From the NCBI GenBank assembly GCA_004293365.1, contig RDYN01000096.1, positions 1-37,656 on the forward strand: DNA of 37,656 nt, written 5' to 3'. The DNA comes from Oscillatoriales cyanobacterium (GTDB lineage Bacteria; Cyanobacteriota; Cyanobacteriia; Cyanobacteriales; Microcoleaceae). Below the pieces are notes generated by a model, which was not told where the DNA came from, ran no database searches, and was given only the letters and a program-made list of their open reading frames with translations. The first letter of the stretch is position 1; each line of letters opens with the position of its first letter. Shown here piece by piece: positions 15,524 to 23,887 of the stretch. The translations under genes and the position numbers were made by a program.

Positions 15524-18500
15524 ATGTTCGAGCTAGATTTATTCTTTTACTTTGAAATTGTTGCATACCTTCTGGGATTATCGGCGACTTTAGTCTTGGC
15601 GATCGCGATTTATCTCAAGTGGCACCGAAGGCATCCCAGTCTGCCAACTGCCGAAAAGCCACCGGAGTTGGCAGAATTACAGCCAGATTTATCTGCGAGA
15701 TTGAAAATTCGGAAAAACTTGTTGATTTTCCCCAACTCAAATCTGTTGGCGATCGCACACAGCTTATTGGGTAAACTGTTAGGTATTGGCTGCAATCTAT
15801 TCTTAGCCCAGCAACAACGCCCAACTGTGAATTCTTCTCCTCTTGTCGGGCCTTCCACTAGCAAAACCGTTAGTTTGAGCATCGAGGGTTCGATCGACCA
15901 AAATGCCGCTCGCCCTCCTAAGGACAACCCTCCCAACACCAGCACTTCCCCGCAATTAGAGGAAGACTTGCTAGGCGACATCCTCGCAGGTACTAATTCG
16001 CCGGGGGGATCTGAATTCTTTGATGCCTTAGTTCGCCACTTAGCCTCAGCACTCGCCTGTCGCAGCGCCGTCGCAGCCAAATCGATTAAGTCGATGAAAC
16101 GCGCTTCGGCAACTCCCGATAAATTGCAAGTTATCAGTTTTTGGAGCGACGGACAGCAGCAGCCAAACTTTGAGTGCAACACCGCCCATACTCCCGAAGC
16201 GCTGGTGTTTGAGCAGGGAATGTACTCCTGTCCAGACTCCCTGCTGGAAACCTTCCCACAAGACCGCAGACCGATCGTTACAGGTGCGCGCAGTTTCCTG
16301 GGAGTCTTGCTCAAAAACTCCTACGGCGAACCTTTAGGCATTATTTGTATTTTCCACGATCGCCCCCTACTAGAAGCACATCTTCCCAAATTTCAACTAA
16401 TTATCAGCATCTTTGCCGATCGCGCCGCCGCCGAATTAGAGCGGCAGCGCCTAGAAGCAGCACTCTGCACCGTAGAAGCGAAATACTGCGCGCTTGTAGA
16501 ACAAATGCCGGCTGTCACCTACATTTCTCCCCTCAACCGCAGCGCTGCCAAACTTTACATCAGCCCGCAAATTGAGACTTTTTTAGGTTATTCTGTAGCT
16601 GAATGGAAGGCAGACCCCGACCTGTGGCTGAAACTCGTTCACCCAGAAGACCGCGATCGCGTGTTAGTTGAAAACGCCACACAGAAATTTACCGACGGAG
16701 AAGATATCTTTAGCGACGGGCCGCTGGTTTCAGAATACCGCGCGATCGCCCGCAACGGCCGAGTTGTCTGGTTCCGCGATCGAGCGATCGCAGTTCGCGA
16801 TGAAGCCAGCAAGTCCGTCATCCTTCAGGGCGCAATGTTTGACATCACAGAAACTAAAGTAGCTGCCAGCGCCCTGCTAGAAAGCGAATACCGCTATTAC
16901 ACTTTAGCTAAAATACTGCCAGTTGGGATTTTCCGCGCCGACGCTGCGGGATATTGTTTGTATGTCAACGAGCGATTTTTGGAGATGGCTGGACTGACTG
17001 CACCAAAGGCCTTGGGCGAAGGTTGGGCCCAAAGTTTGCATCCCGAAGACCGCGATCGCATTTTGAGCCAGTGGTATCGCGCTGTCAAAAATAAATTGCC
17101 TTGTAAGTTAGAGTACCGCTTTTGCAACGGCGACCTCACAACCTGGGTATTTTGGCAAGCAGTGCCGGAAATTGCCAACAGCGGCGAAGTTCTGGGCTAT
17201 CTCGGCACGCTGACTGATATCAGCGATCGCAAACAGGCAGAATTCGCACTCCAACAAGCCGAAGAAAAATACCGCAGCATCTTTGAAAATGCGATCGAGG
17301 GAATTTTTCAAACGACTGCTGACGGGCGCTACCTCAGTGCTAATCCTGCTTTGGCAAGAATTTACGGCTACGAGTCAGCAACCCAACTGATCGCAAACAT
17401 CCACGATATCGAGCGCCAACTCTACCTCGATCCCAACCGCCGCGTCGAGTTCTTGGGCGCGATCGAAAAACACGGTTCTGTGTCTGAGTTCGAGTCCCAA
17501 GTTTACCGCGCTGACGGCACTACTATCTGGGTTTCCGAAAACGGCCGGGCTGTTCGCGACGCAGGAGGCAATTTGCTTTACTACGAAGGTACTGTCGAAG
17601 ATATCACCCTCCGCAAAATAGCAGAAGAGAAGTTGGTACACGATGCTTTGCACGATACGCTGACGGGTTTGCCGAACCGAGCTTTATTTATGGATCGCTT
17701 GGGACACGCGATCGAGCTTTCCAAACGCCGTCCCGAGGTTTTGTTTGCGGTGCTGTTTATCGATCTAGACCGCTTTAAGGTTGTCAATGACAGTTTGGGG
17801 CATTTAGTGGGCGATCGCTTGCTGATCGCGATCGCGCAGCGTCTGGAAATCTGTTTGCGCGCTGGAGATACCGTTGCCCGTCTCGGCGGCGATGAATTTG
17901 CTATTTTGCTGGAAAATATCAAAAACACCGATGATGCGATCAACATTGCCGAACGAGTGCAAGCGGAACTGGCACAGCCTTTTTACCTCAACCCATATCA
18001 AGTTTTTAGCAGTGCTAGCATTGGCATTGTTTGTTCTGGTTTGCCGCAGCCTCCCAACGACATGGACGAATTTTCCAGTCCAGGAAATCTCGTCCATGTC
18101 GATCGGGAAACTGCTTTGTCTTGTTTATCTTCCGACTCCTCAGATGTCCCGGTTCCGTTCCGAATATTGTACGATCGACCAGAAGAACTGCTCCGAGATG
18201 CAGATGCTGCGATGTATCACGCAAAGGGATTGGGCAAAGCTCGCCACGAAGTTTTCGACTTAAGTATGCACACTCGCGCCGTCGCCCTTTTGCAACTGGA
18301 AAACGACTTGCGGCGCGCTCTAGACTCCCAGGAATTTCAGCTTTACTACCAGCCCATCGTCTCTCTAACTAGCGGTAGAATCAGCGGTTTTGAAGCGCTG
18401 CTGCGCTGGTATCATCCCCAGCGGGGTTTAGTAGCTCCCGGCGAGTTTATTTTAGTAGCAGAAGAAACGAGATTGATTGTACCTATTGGTTGGTGGATGA

Positions 18501-19066
18501 TGCGATCGGCTTGCCGTCAGATCCACGAGTGGCACCAAAAATTTCCAGCAAATCCGCCCTTGACAGTCAGCGTCAACCTTTCTAACGAACAATTTAAACA
18601 GCCGGATTTAATCGATCGCCTGAGCGAAATTTTACAAGAAACTCAGCTTGACCCCCGCACTTTAAAGTTAGAAATTACTGAAGGCGTCATCATGGACAAT
18701 GCCGAATCAGCAGCCGCTATCCTCGCCCAATTGAAAAATTTAGAAATTGAATTATATATTGACGATTTCGGCACGGGCTATTCTTCTTTGAGCCGCCTGC
18801 ACACTTTTCCCACTGACGCCTTAAAGATCGATCGAGCTTTTGTCAGCCGCATGACGGAAGATGAAGGAAACGAAGCCATCGTACAGACTATTTTAATTTT
18901 AGCCAGTCATTTAGGCATGGATGCAATCGCTGAAGGAATAGAAACCATCGAACAGCTTAAGTTGCTCAGAGCGCTGCAATGCGAATACGGACAGGGATAC
19001 TTTTTCTCAAAAGCGGTAGACAGCATCACAGCCACAGGTTTGATCGAAAGTCAACCCCAATGGTAA
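15524..19066 (+). CDS. Membrane-anchored PAS-GGDEF-EAL cyclic-di-GMP signalling protein
   Basis: 1180 aa. One transmembrane segment near residues 8-30, a low-complexity linker, a GAF-like region (about 145-310), three PAS/PAC units (about 320-700), GGDEF and EAL. The GGDEF motif (RLGGDEFAILLEN, about 785-797) is intact, and RAGD five residues before it fits the product-inhibition I-site. The EAL domain (from about 925) retains EALLRW, SVNLSNEQF, KLEITEG, IDDFGTGYSSL, ALKIDRAF, AEGIE and the final GQGYFFSK, so phosphodiesterase activity is expected. Odd feature: about 45 extra residues rich in Ser/Pro/Asp interrupt the GGDEF domain between SIGIV (about 835) and RDADAAMYHAKGLGK (about 890). Whether synthase and hydrolase are both active cannot be told from sequence. 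Confidence 0.95.
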   Translation: MFELDLFFYFEIVAYLLGLSATLVLAIAIYLKWHRRHPSLPTAEKPPELAELQPDLSARLKIRKNLLIFPNSNLLAIAHSLLGKLLGIGCNLFLAQQQRPTVNSSPLVGPSTSKTVSLSIEGSIDQNAARPPKDNPPNTSTSPQLEEDLLGDILAGTNSPGGSEFFDALVRHLASALACRSAVAAKSIKSMKRASATPDKLQVISFWSDGQQQPNFECNTAHTPEALVFEQGMYSCPDSLLETFPQDRRPIVTGARSFLGVLLKNSYGEPLGIICIFHDRPLLEAHLPKFQLIISIFADRAAAELERQRLEAALCTVEAKYCALVEQMPAVTYISPLNRSAAKLYISPQIETFLGYSVAEWKADPDLWLKLVHPEDRDRVLVENATQKFTDGEDIFSDGPLVSEYRAIARNGRVVWFRDRAIAVRDEASKSVILQGAMFDITETKVAASALLESEYRYYTLAKILPVGIFRADAAGYCLYVNERFLEMAGLTAPKALGEGWAQSLHPEDRDRILSQWYRAVKNKLPCKLEYRFCNGDLTTWVFWQAVPEIANSGEVLGYLGTLTDISDRKQAEFALQQAEEKYRSIFENAIEGIFQTTADGRYLSANPALARIYGYESATQLIANIHDIERQLYLDPNRRVEFLGAIEKHGSVSEFESQVYRADGTTIWVSENGRAVRDAGGNLLYYEGTVEDITLRKIAEEKLVHDALHDTLTGLPNRALFMDRLGHAIELSKRRPEVLFAVLFIDLDRFKVVNDSLGHLVGDRLLIAIAQRLEICLRAGDTVARLGGDEFAILLENIKNTDDAINIAERVQAELAQPFYLNPYQVFSSASIGIVCSGLPQPPNDMDEFSSPGNLVHVDRETALSCLSSDSSDVPVPFRILYDRPEELLRDADAAMYHAKGLGKARHEVFDLSMHTRAVALLQLENDLRRALDSQEFQLYYQPIVSLTSGRISGFEALLRWYHPQRGLVAPGEFILVAEETRLIVPIGWWMMRSACRQIHEWHQKFPANPPLTVSVNLSNEQFKQPDLIDRLSEILQETQLDPRTLKLEITEGVIMDNAESAAAILAQLKNLEIELYIDDFGTGYSSLSRLHTFPTDALKIDRAFVSRMTEDEGNEAIVQTILILASHLGMDAIAEGIETIEQLKLLRALQCEYGQGYFFSKAVDSITATGLIESQPQW

Positions 19067-19130
19067 TTAGTCAGTTGTCAGTTGACAGTTGTCATTAGTA
19101 ATAAGAAGTCGCAAGTTAAAAATTAAAATA

Positions 19131-19150
19131 GGGAGCATCTCATTTTTGAA
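19131..19150. repeat. GGGAGCATCTCA terminal repeat, left edge of the IS island
   Basis: GGGAGCATCTCATTTTTG matches the MITE terminus at 11490 with one mismatch in 18 bases. Its inverted partner is at 21999-22018. The flanking octamers (TTAAAATA and GTTAAAAC) do not form a clean target duplication, so the two ends may derive from separate events. Confidence 0.7.
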
Positions 19151-19165
19151 AAAATCATTTTTTAT

Positions 19166-20050
19166 TAGAGAACCCATTTGACATCTTGGAGGAGGTTGGA
19201 TTAAGGTAAGCTAAAGCCAAATCCACCATGCCGTATTCCAGCAGCCTCACAGACGCAGAATGGGAAATCCTTGAACCCCTACTACCCCAGGTGTTGCCTG
19301 TTAAGAAGCAGACGAGACCTTGTAATTGGACGAAACGAGAACTGGAGTGATGGTATTTTCTATCAACTCAAGAACCGCTGCAATTGGCAAGATTTGCCGA
19401 AAGACCTGCCTCCCTACTCAACGGTGTATTGGCATTACAAACAGTGGCGGGAGGCAGGAGCAATCCTTGCACTGATGAGCCTCTTACATGGACAAGTGCG
19501 CGAACAAGTCAAAAAAAAGCCCAGTGGACAACGTTGCTGATGATTGACTCCCAAGCGGTGAAGAATACCTGCAACGCCAGTATCGAGTCCTTCATGTTTC
19601 TGCTTTTACAAATGCACGCTTTGGCATCAAACGACATCTGGCAGTGGATACGTTGGGGTTTCCGTTTTTCACCCACTGCACTCAAGCTAATGTCTCCGAT
19701 GACCCAGGCTTGCTGGAAATGTTGAGTCACAACCTCGATTATTTTCGCGCCAAGCCTGTCAACATTCCTAAAATCACCATCTTGCTGGACAATGGCTATC
19801 ATCCAGAGACCCTGAGTCTCGCCTTGCAAAAACTCTATCCCCAGATCCTGACCAAGATCCGGTTTGAACTCTCACCCAAGCCCACCAAAGCCGAAAAAGC
19901 GGCACTGGGGAAGACGGGATTTGTCGTGGTGGCAACGCGATGGGTAATTGAGCGGTCGAATGCATGGATGGAACGCTGCAAGAGTTTAGTCAATGATCGG
20001 GTTAATGCTCAAGCGTTTAGCCCATAGCTAGATCTCAAATGGGTTCTATA
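19166..20050 (+). mobile_element. IS5-family insertion sequence, degenerate
   Basis: 20-base terminal inverted repeats (19166-19185 and 20031-20050, core GAACCCATTTGA) match at 18 positions. They enclose a frameshifted DDE transposase gene. Length of about 885 bp is normal for a short IS5-group element. The right 135 bases are present again at 21795-21930. Confidence 0.85.
19228..20027 (+). pseudogene. IS5-family DDE transposase, at least three frameshifts
   Basis: The true start is ATG at 19228 (MPYSSSLTDAEWEILEPLLP). This frame stops at 19350; sequence continues as DGIFYQLKNRCNWQDLPKD in frame two to about 19520, then LLMIDSQAVKNTCNASIES in frame one, then KRHLAVDTLGFPFFTHCTQA onward in frame three. 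Catalytic candidates remain visible: Asp in LMIDSQAVK, Asp in ILLDNGYH, Glu in VIERSNAWMERCKSL. The usual final 30 residues are missing and replaced by NDRVNAQAFSP. It cannot produce an active enzyme. Confidence 0.9.
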
Positions 20051-20062
20051 GGGCAATCTTGG

Positions 20063-20232
20063 GGAGTAACAGAATCCACAGCTTGTCGAATGATTCGGAA
20101 AATAGAAAATAGCGAGACAACGAGTAATTGGAGAACATGTTCATCGAAAACTGAAAATTTTTAAGATTTTAGCTGACCTTTATAGAAATCGCCGAAAAAG
20201 ATTTGGTTTAAGGTTTAATCTGATAGCGGGAC
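20063..20232 (+). pseudogene. Remnant of a second, unrelated IS transposase with internal deletion
   Basis: One frame reads GVTESTACRMIRKIEN (20063 onward), the helix-turn-helix start seen in another IS5-group transposase type. About 60 bases later another frame reads HRKLKIFKILADLYRNRRKR then FGLRFNLIAGLYN, the characteristic C-terminus of the same protein type. The central catalytic part is deleted. It ends at the 3' end of the fatty-acid-hydroxylase-like gene. Confidence 0.75.
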
Positions 20233-20233
20233 T

Positions 20234-20743
20234 TTACAATTTAGTTTTCATGGCTTTTTTGAAACCGAGCTTGAGAAAACGTAACCATCGCCACCAAACT
20301 TTAGCAGGCTGGTCGAAAAAGGTAAAAATATCACCGTAAGCTTGGGTAGATTTGTGATGATGAAGCCAATGTCTTTCAGGAGTCGTAATGCCTAGTATCT
20401 CGCAGAAAGTAATGATTTCTTTTGGAGTTTTCCAGCCTAAAGCACTTGTATGTCTCCACCATACATGAAATTGACCTAAAATTAACCCGCAGATCACACC
20501 AATAGATGAAACTTTCCACAATATTACAGCTACTGGCAGATAGGGTAAAGCACCAAGAATTCCATCCAGCATAACGAGAACATTGGTGCTGAGAACAGCA
20601 TAATGAAAAAAGGTTTTCTGTGAGGAATGGTGCGTTTTTAGATGGAGACTACCAAAAACGTGCTCAGGAATATGGTAAAAAAATGTGGATAGCAAGTCTC
20701 CTAGGAATAGCAATAAATAAGTGACCATCAAAATTTTTAACAT
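20234..20743 (-). CDS. Fatty acid hydroxylase / sterol desaturase superfamily protein, short form
   Basis: A 169-aa membrane protein with the eight-histidine di-iron pattern of the superfamily: HIPEH (H24, H28), HLKTHH (H34, H38, H39), H93/H98 and HWLHHH (H125, H128, H129, H130). Three hydrophobic stretches lie between them. At 169 aa it is shorter than the common 230-300 aa hydroxylases, but all metal-ligand groups are present. Predicted reaction: oxygen-dependent hydroxylation or desaturation of a lipid or carotenoid-like substrate in the membrane. It is AT-rich compared with flanking genes and enclosed by IS remnants, suggesting acquisition by transfer. An alpha/beta hydrolase gene is 158 bases upstream on the same strand. 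Confidence 0.85.
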   Translation of the reverse strand: MLKILMVTYLLLFLGDLLSTFFYHIPEHVFGSLHLKTHHSSQKTFFHYAVLSTNVLVMLDGILGALPYLPVAVILWKVSSIGVICGLILGQFHVWWRHTSALGWKTPKEIITFCEILGITTPERHWLHHHKSTQAYGDIFTFFDQPAKVWWRWLRFLKLGFKKAMKTKL

Positions 20744-20901
20744 TAATTAATCCTTTTTGTTGTATTTGGTTGTATTTGATTTAATGTAAGTATTCAGCCG
20801 TCAGCTATCAGCTTTGGTGGAAAACTTCATGTAAACCTATCTGTTTAACAATAGCTATTTTCTGGCCTTTTTAGGGCATTAGCTGAATGATTATCATTTA
20901 A

Positions 20902-21756
20902 TTAATGAAGAAATTTTAACACTAGCTGGTTGAATTTTTGGGGATATTCTACATGCGGCCAATGACCACATTTATCAAAAATATGTAAACTGGTATTAGG
21001 GATGTATTTATTAGCTATATGAGCATGGGTAACAGGTAAAACCGCATCCTGATTTCCCCAAATAATCAAAGTGGGTGCTCGAATATGCGCGAGTTGTTGA
21101 ACAATTGGCATGAAGACTTCTTCCCTTACTCCCCCCAAATTTAAGTTGGTTTTGAGAATTGAAATTAATGCCTGTTTTCTACCTGGCATTTTGAATCTTT
21201 GAAAACTGTTTTCTACCCATTCACTAGGAATTGCTTTGGGATTGTAAACATTTTTTTTTAACATCAATTTTGCCCCAAACCGACTAGGTTGAGCAAATTT
21301 AGCTATTACTGGAACTGCTGCTAAAAAACGATGATAGATTGAAATTTCTTTTCCTAGTCCCAAACTGGAAATCAATACTATTTTTCCTATCCGTTCTGGA
21401 TATTTTAGAGCAAATTTGAGTATAATACCTCCTCCCATTGAATTGGCAATTATATTTGCTTTATCAATATTTAAAGCGTTCATAAAGTCTGTTAAAAACT
21501 GGACTTGATAATCTAAAGAGTAGGGAAGTTCTGGTTTATCAGATAAACCAGAACCTACCATATCAAAAGCATAAACTTGATGATTTTGAGCTAAGGCATC
21601 AAAATTATAAGTCCAAACTTCTATAGAACTACCACCACCGTGAAGCAAAATCAAAGGGCTTCCCTTAGTTCCTGCGCTCCAGTAGCGAGTTTTGATGACA
21701 CCAACTCTAATGTATTGATCTTCGGGTAATTTAATTTTGTTATAAACATTTTTCAT
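20902..21756 (-). CDS. Alpha/beta hydrolase (MhpC/BphD-like)
   Basis: 284 aa with a full catalytic triad: Ser106 in ANSMGGG, Asp237 in WGNQDAVLP and His265 in CGHWPHVEYP. The oxyanion segment is LLHGGGSS (about 38-45). The nucleophile elbow is preceded by Ala rather than Gly, common in C-C bond hydrolases of the MhpC/BphD group, but substrate cannot be deduced. There is no signal peptide, so it is cytoplasmic. It is AT-rich like the downstream hydroxylase-like gene; together they form a two-gene cassette between IS fragments, suggesting a lipid or ester modification role (inference). Confidence 0.9.
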   Translation of the reverse strand: MKNVYNKIKLPEDQYIRVGVIKTRYWSAGTKGSPLILLHGGGSSIEVWTYNFDALAQNHQVYAFDMVGSGLSDKPELPYSLDYQVQFLTDFMNALNIDKANIIANSMGGGIILKFALKYPERIGKIVLISSLGLGKEISIYHRFLAAVPVIAKFAQPSRFGAKLMLKKNVYNPKAIPSEWVENSFQRFKMPGRKQALISILKTNLNLGGVREEVFMPIVQQLAHIRAPTLIIWGNQDAVLPVTHAHIANKYIPNTSLHIFDKCGHWPHVEYPQKFNQLVLKFLH

Positions 21757-21794
21757 TTCTTAAATACAGTAACTATTGAGTTATCCATCATACC

Positions 21795-21930
21795 ACAAAA
21801 GCGGCACTGGGGAAGACGGGATTTGTCGTGGTGGCAACGCGATGGGTAATTGAGCGGTCGAATGCATGGATGGAACGCTGCAAGAGTTTAGTCAAGTTTA
21901 GCCCATAGCTAGATCTCAAATGGGTTCTAT
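21795..21930 (+). mobile_element. 3' fragment of the IS5-family element, second copy
   Basis: 21795-21930 is practically identical to 19893-20052 of the first copy (AAAAGCGGCACTGG onward through the right terminal repeat), except for a clean 21-bp deletion after GTCAA. The near identity indicates recent duplication or gene conversion. The copy lacks the 5' four fifths. Confidence 0.9.
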
Positions 21931-21994
21931 AGTGCGAGCTGTCGCGAGCTCGCGAGTCTTTCACCGCTCGCGAGCTCGCGACAGCTCGCACTAT
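21929..21994. repeat. Perfect 28-bp stem-loop, GC-rich
   Basis: Arms 21929-21956 and 21967-21994 are exact reverse complements, with a 10-nt loop TCTTTCACCG. The stem contains nested GCGAGCTCGC palindromes. It begins exactly at the end of the IS fragment and ends a few bases before the GGGAGCATCTC-type terminal repeat. Confidence 0.9.
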
Positions 21995-21998
21995 TAAA

Positions 21999-22018
21999 TG
22001 CAAAACTGAGATGCTCCC
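21999..22018. repeat. GGGAGCATCTCA terminal repeat, right edge (inverted)
   Basis: TGCAAAACTGAGATGCTCCC is identical to the right terminus of the MITE at 11686-11705 and inverted relative to 19131. It marks the right edge of the IS island. Confidence 0.75.
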
Positions 22019-22029
22019 GTTAAAACATT

Positions 22030-22205
22030 CTTTCTGACAACTGACAACTGACAACTGACAACTGACAACTTACCACTGACAACTTATAGCCTTTCGAGCT
22101 CTCATATTCGCGGACGACTGGCCTCCGTGGGCTATGGGCTATGGGCTATGGCCTCCGTGGGCTATGGGCATACCTCACTTTTTTGAGAACCGCTATACCA
22201 CTGAC
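22030..22205. repeat. Tandem repeats downstream of the acetolactate synthase small subunit gene
   Basis: ACAACTG heptamers at 22035-22082 are followed by GGGCTATGGGCTATGG/CCTCCGTGGGCTATGG units (22119-22168), and ATACCTCACTTTTTTGAGAA at about 22170, a half-copy of the fold-back element at 28101-28209. No gene is seen between 22020 and 22212. Confidence 0.7.
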
Positions 22206-22212
22206 AACTAAC

Positions 22213-22731
22213 TTAAACTTTCGCTTCCAACGACTTGAGAAACTCAGTATTTACCCCCGACTCCCGCGTCAGGGCAATTTTCCCAGTACGAGCAATTTCC
22301 TTAATCCCAAATCTATTTAGAACTTGGACGATCGCCACCATCTTACCCGGATCTCCGACAACTTCCAAAGTCAGCGTATCATCACCAATATCCACCACTC
22401 GCGCTCTAAAAATCTGAGCTAACTCAATTATTTCCGATCGCGTCCCGCTAGCAGCATTCACTTTCAGCAACATCAACTCCCGTTCCACACAGGGAATTTC
22501 CGTTATATCCTGAACTTTCAGCACGTTAATCAACTTGTACAGTTGCTTGGTCAACTGCTCGATAATCTGGTCATCTCCCGGTACAACCATCGTAATCCGA
22601 GACACACCCCCTTGCTCCGCCGGGCCCACGGCCAGACTTTCAATATTAAAACCCCGACGGGCAAATAAACCAGCAATTCGAGTGAGGACACCCGCTTCAT
22701 CTTCAACTAAAACCGAAAGAGTGTGTTTCAT
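22213..22731 (-). CDS. ilvN: Acetolactate synthase, regulatory (small) subunit
   Basis: 172 aa. ATG at 22731 is chosen because GGAG lies six bases upstream and it gives the standard [21 protein letters not shown] terminus; the open frame extends 38 atypical residues further. The N-terminal ACT domain (residues about 2-75) contains the valine-binding pattern [17 protein letters not shown]. The C-terminal domain has ELMLLKVNA and [18 protein letters not shown]. The subunit activates and confers valine feedback on the catalytic subunit in branched-chain amino-acid synthesis. The catalytic gene is not in the window. Also named ilvH. Confidence 0.94.
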   Translation of the reverse strand: MKHTLSVLVEDEAGVLTRIAGLFARRGFNIESLAVGPAEQGGVSRITMVVPGDDQIIEQLTKQLYKLINVLKVQDITEIPCVERELMLLKVNAASGTRSEIIELAQIFRARVVDIGDDTLTLEVVGDPGKMVAIVQVLNRFGIKEIARTGKIALTRESGVNTEFLKSLEAKV

Positions 22732-22829
22732 TTCTCCAAAAAAAGACGCATTTCGTGCAATTCTACTGTCGCCCATTCGCCTTTTAGCAGAAGTGCACGC
22801 CCATTGAACCTGCCTTAGACATTTTTTTA

Positions 22830-22917
22830 GTGTACGAACGTACACAATTCCTTACTCGAATAAAAACTATTCAGGTCTGGTGGCTGGCGAAAACAGCAAT
22901 TTTGACACCAATTGGTG
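22830..22917. promoter_or_regulatory. Two palindromes upstream of ilvN
   Basis: GTGTACG-AA-CGTACAC at 22830-22845 and CACCAATTGGTG at 22906-22917 are perfect palindromes in the 217-base ilvN upstream region, which is also the 3' side of the nitrilase-family gene. They have operator geometry; no regulator is identified. Confidence 0.35.
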
Positions 22918-22948
22918 ACAAAACTGCGAAGTACCAAGCCACCACAAC

Positions 22949-23761
22949 TTACATAAAAACCCGGTGTTGCAGCGATGGCATCTGGCGGCGGACTTGTTCT
23001 AGCCGATCGGGATTAATCTCTGCCACCGCCACACCCTGTTCCTCTCCAGCATCGGCCAAAACCGCACCCCAAGGGTCTACAATCATCGCGTGACCGTGAG
23101 TTTGACGGCGGCCGTAGTGGTGTCCAGTCTGCGCCGGGGCGATCGTGTAGCAAGTATTCTCGATCGCCCTAGCCTGCAACAAAACCTTCCAGTGATCCTT
23201 GCCAGTGTAAGCAGTAAACGCCGCCGGCACGAACAAAACATCAGCACCCTTGTAGGACAAATGCCTGTACACTTCCGGGAACCGCACGTCATAGCACACC
23301 GAAAGTCCCAGCGTCCCCAACTCCGGCGACACATAAACCGGCGGCAAATCTTCACCAGCTTTCACAGTGTTAGATTCCCTGTAAGTAATCCCGTCTGGCA
23401 CATTCACATCGAACAAATGTACTTTTTTGTACCTTGCCACTTCGCTACCGTTTGGGTCTACCAGCAAGCAAGTATTGTATACCTTTCCCCCATCCGTCGG
23501 CACGGGAAATCCGCCGCCCAGAATCGTTACCTGGAACCGCTGGGCCATAGTTTTTAGGAATTTTTCGCTTTGGAGTCCGATCGCCTCTGCAAGAGCCATC
23601 TTCTCCTCCTCTTCTCCCATAAACGAGAAATTTTCTGGTAAGGAAACTAACTCCGCACCCCGACGCACTGCCAGGTCGATTAATTCCTCTGCCTGAACCA
23701 AATTTTTTTGCAGGTCAGGCAAGCTAGTCATTTGAATTGCTGCGGCGAGATAAGACTTCAT
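22949..23761 (-). CDS. Nitrilase-superfamily carbon-nitrogen hydrolase (Nit1-like amidase)
   Basis: 270 aa, cytoplasmic. The Glu-Lys-Cys catalytic triad is clear: Glu43 in LPENFSF, Lys113 in YKKVHLFD and Cys156 in SVCYDVRFPE. The pattern KKVHLFDVNVPDG with YRESNTVKAG fits the Nit1/YafV-like branch that hydrolyses deaminated glutathione or omega-amides, a metabolite-repair role; subgroup assignment is by motif style only. Length is normal. Start is ATG at 23761. It lies upstream of ilvN on the same strand, but a 217-base spacer argues against a tight operon. Confidence 0.9.
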   Translation of the reverse strand: MKSYLAAAIQMTSLPDLQKNLVQAEELIDLAVRRGAELVSLPENFSFMGEEEEKMALAEAIGLQSEKFLKTMAQRFQVTILGGGFPVPTDGGKVYNTCLLVDPNGSEVARYKKVHLFDVNVPDGITYRESNTVKAGEDLPPVYVSPELGTLGLSVCYDVRFPEVYRHLSYKGADVLFVPAAFTAYTGKDHWKVLLQARAIENTCYTIAPAQTGHHYGRRQTHGHAMIVDPWGAVLADAGEEQGVAVAEINPDRLEQVRRQMPSLQHRVFM

Positions 23762-23773
23762 CGATTCACAATA

Positions 23774-23876
23774 TTAGTCAATAGTCATTGGTCATTAGTC
23801 ATCAGTCATTAGTCATTAGTCATTAGTCATCAGTCATTAGTCATTAGTCATTAGTCATTAGTTATTGGTTATTGGT
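23774..23876. repeat. CATTAGT heptamer array
   Basis: About fourteen consecutive heptamers of CATTAGT/CATCAGT degrade to TATTGGT at the right end. The same heptamer occurs at 7632, 26255 and 26533. No gene is seen in 23762-24118. Confidence 0.9.
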
Positions 23877-23887
23877 TCTTAGTACCA

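Noticed and set aside
15610..16314. 234-aa antisense frame inside the GGDEF/EAL gene
   Set aside because: It mirrors the codon bias of the sense gene, which has complete domains; no promoter or binding site was seen.
19131..22018. A confirmed single composite transposon
   Set aside because: Terminal repeats are inverted as expected, but the flanking octamers do not match, so a single transposition event is not shown; kept only as a hypothesis.
22732..22845. 38-residue N-terminal extension of the acetolactate synthase small subunit
   Set aside because: The internal ATG has a GGAG site and the canonical [14 protein letters not shown] start; the extension is basic and unlike the family.
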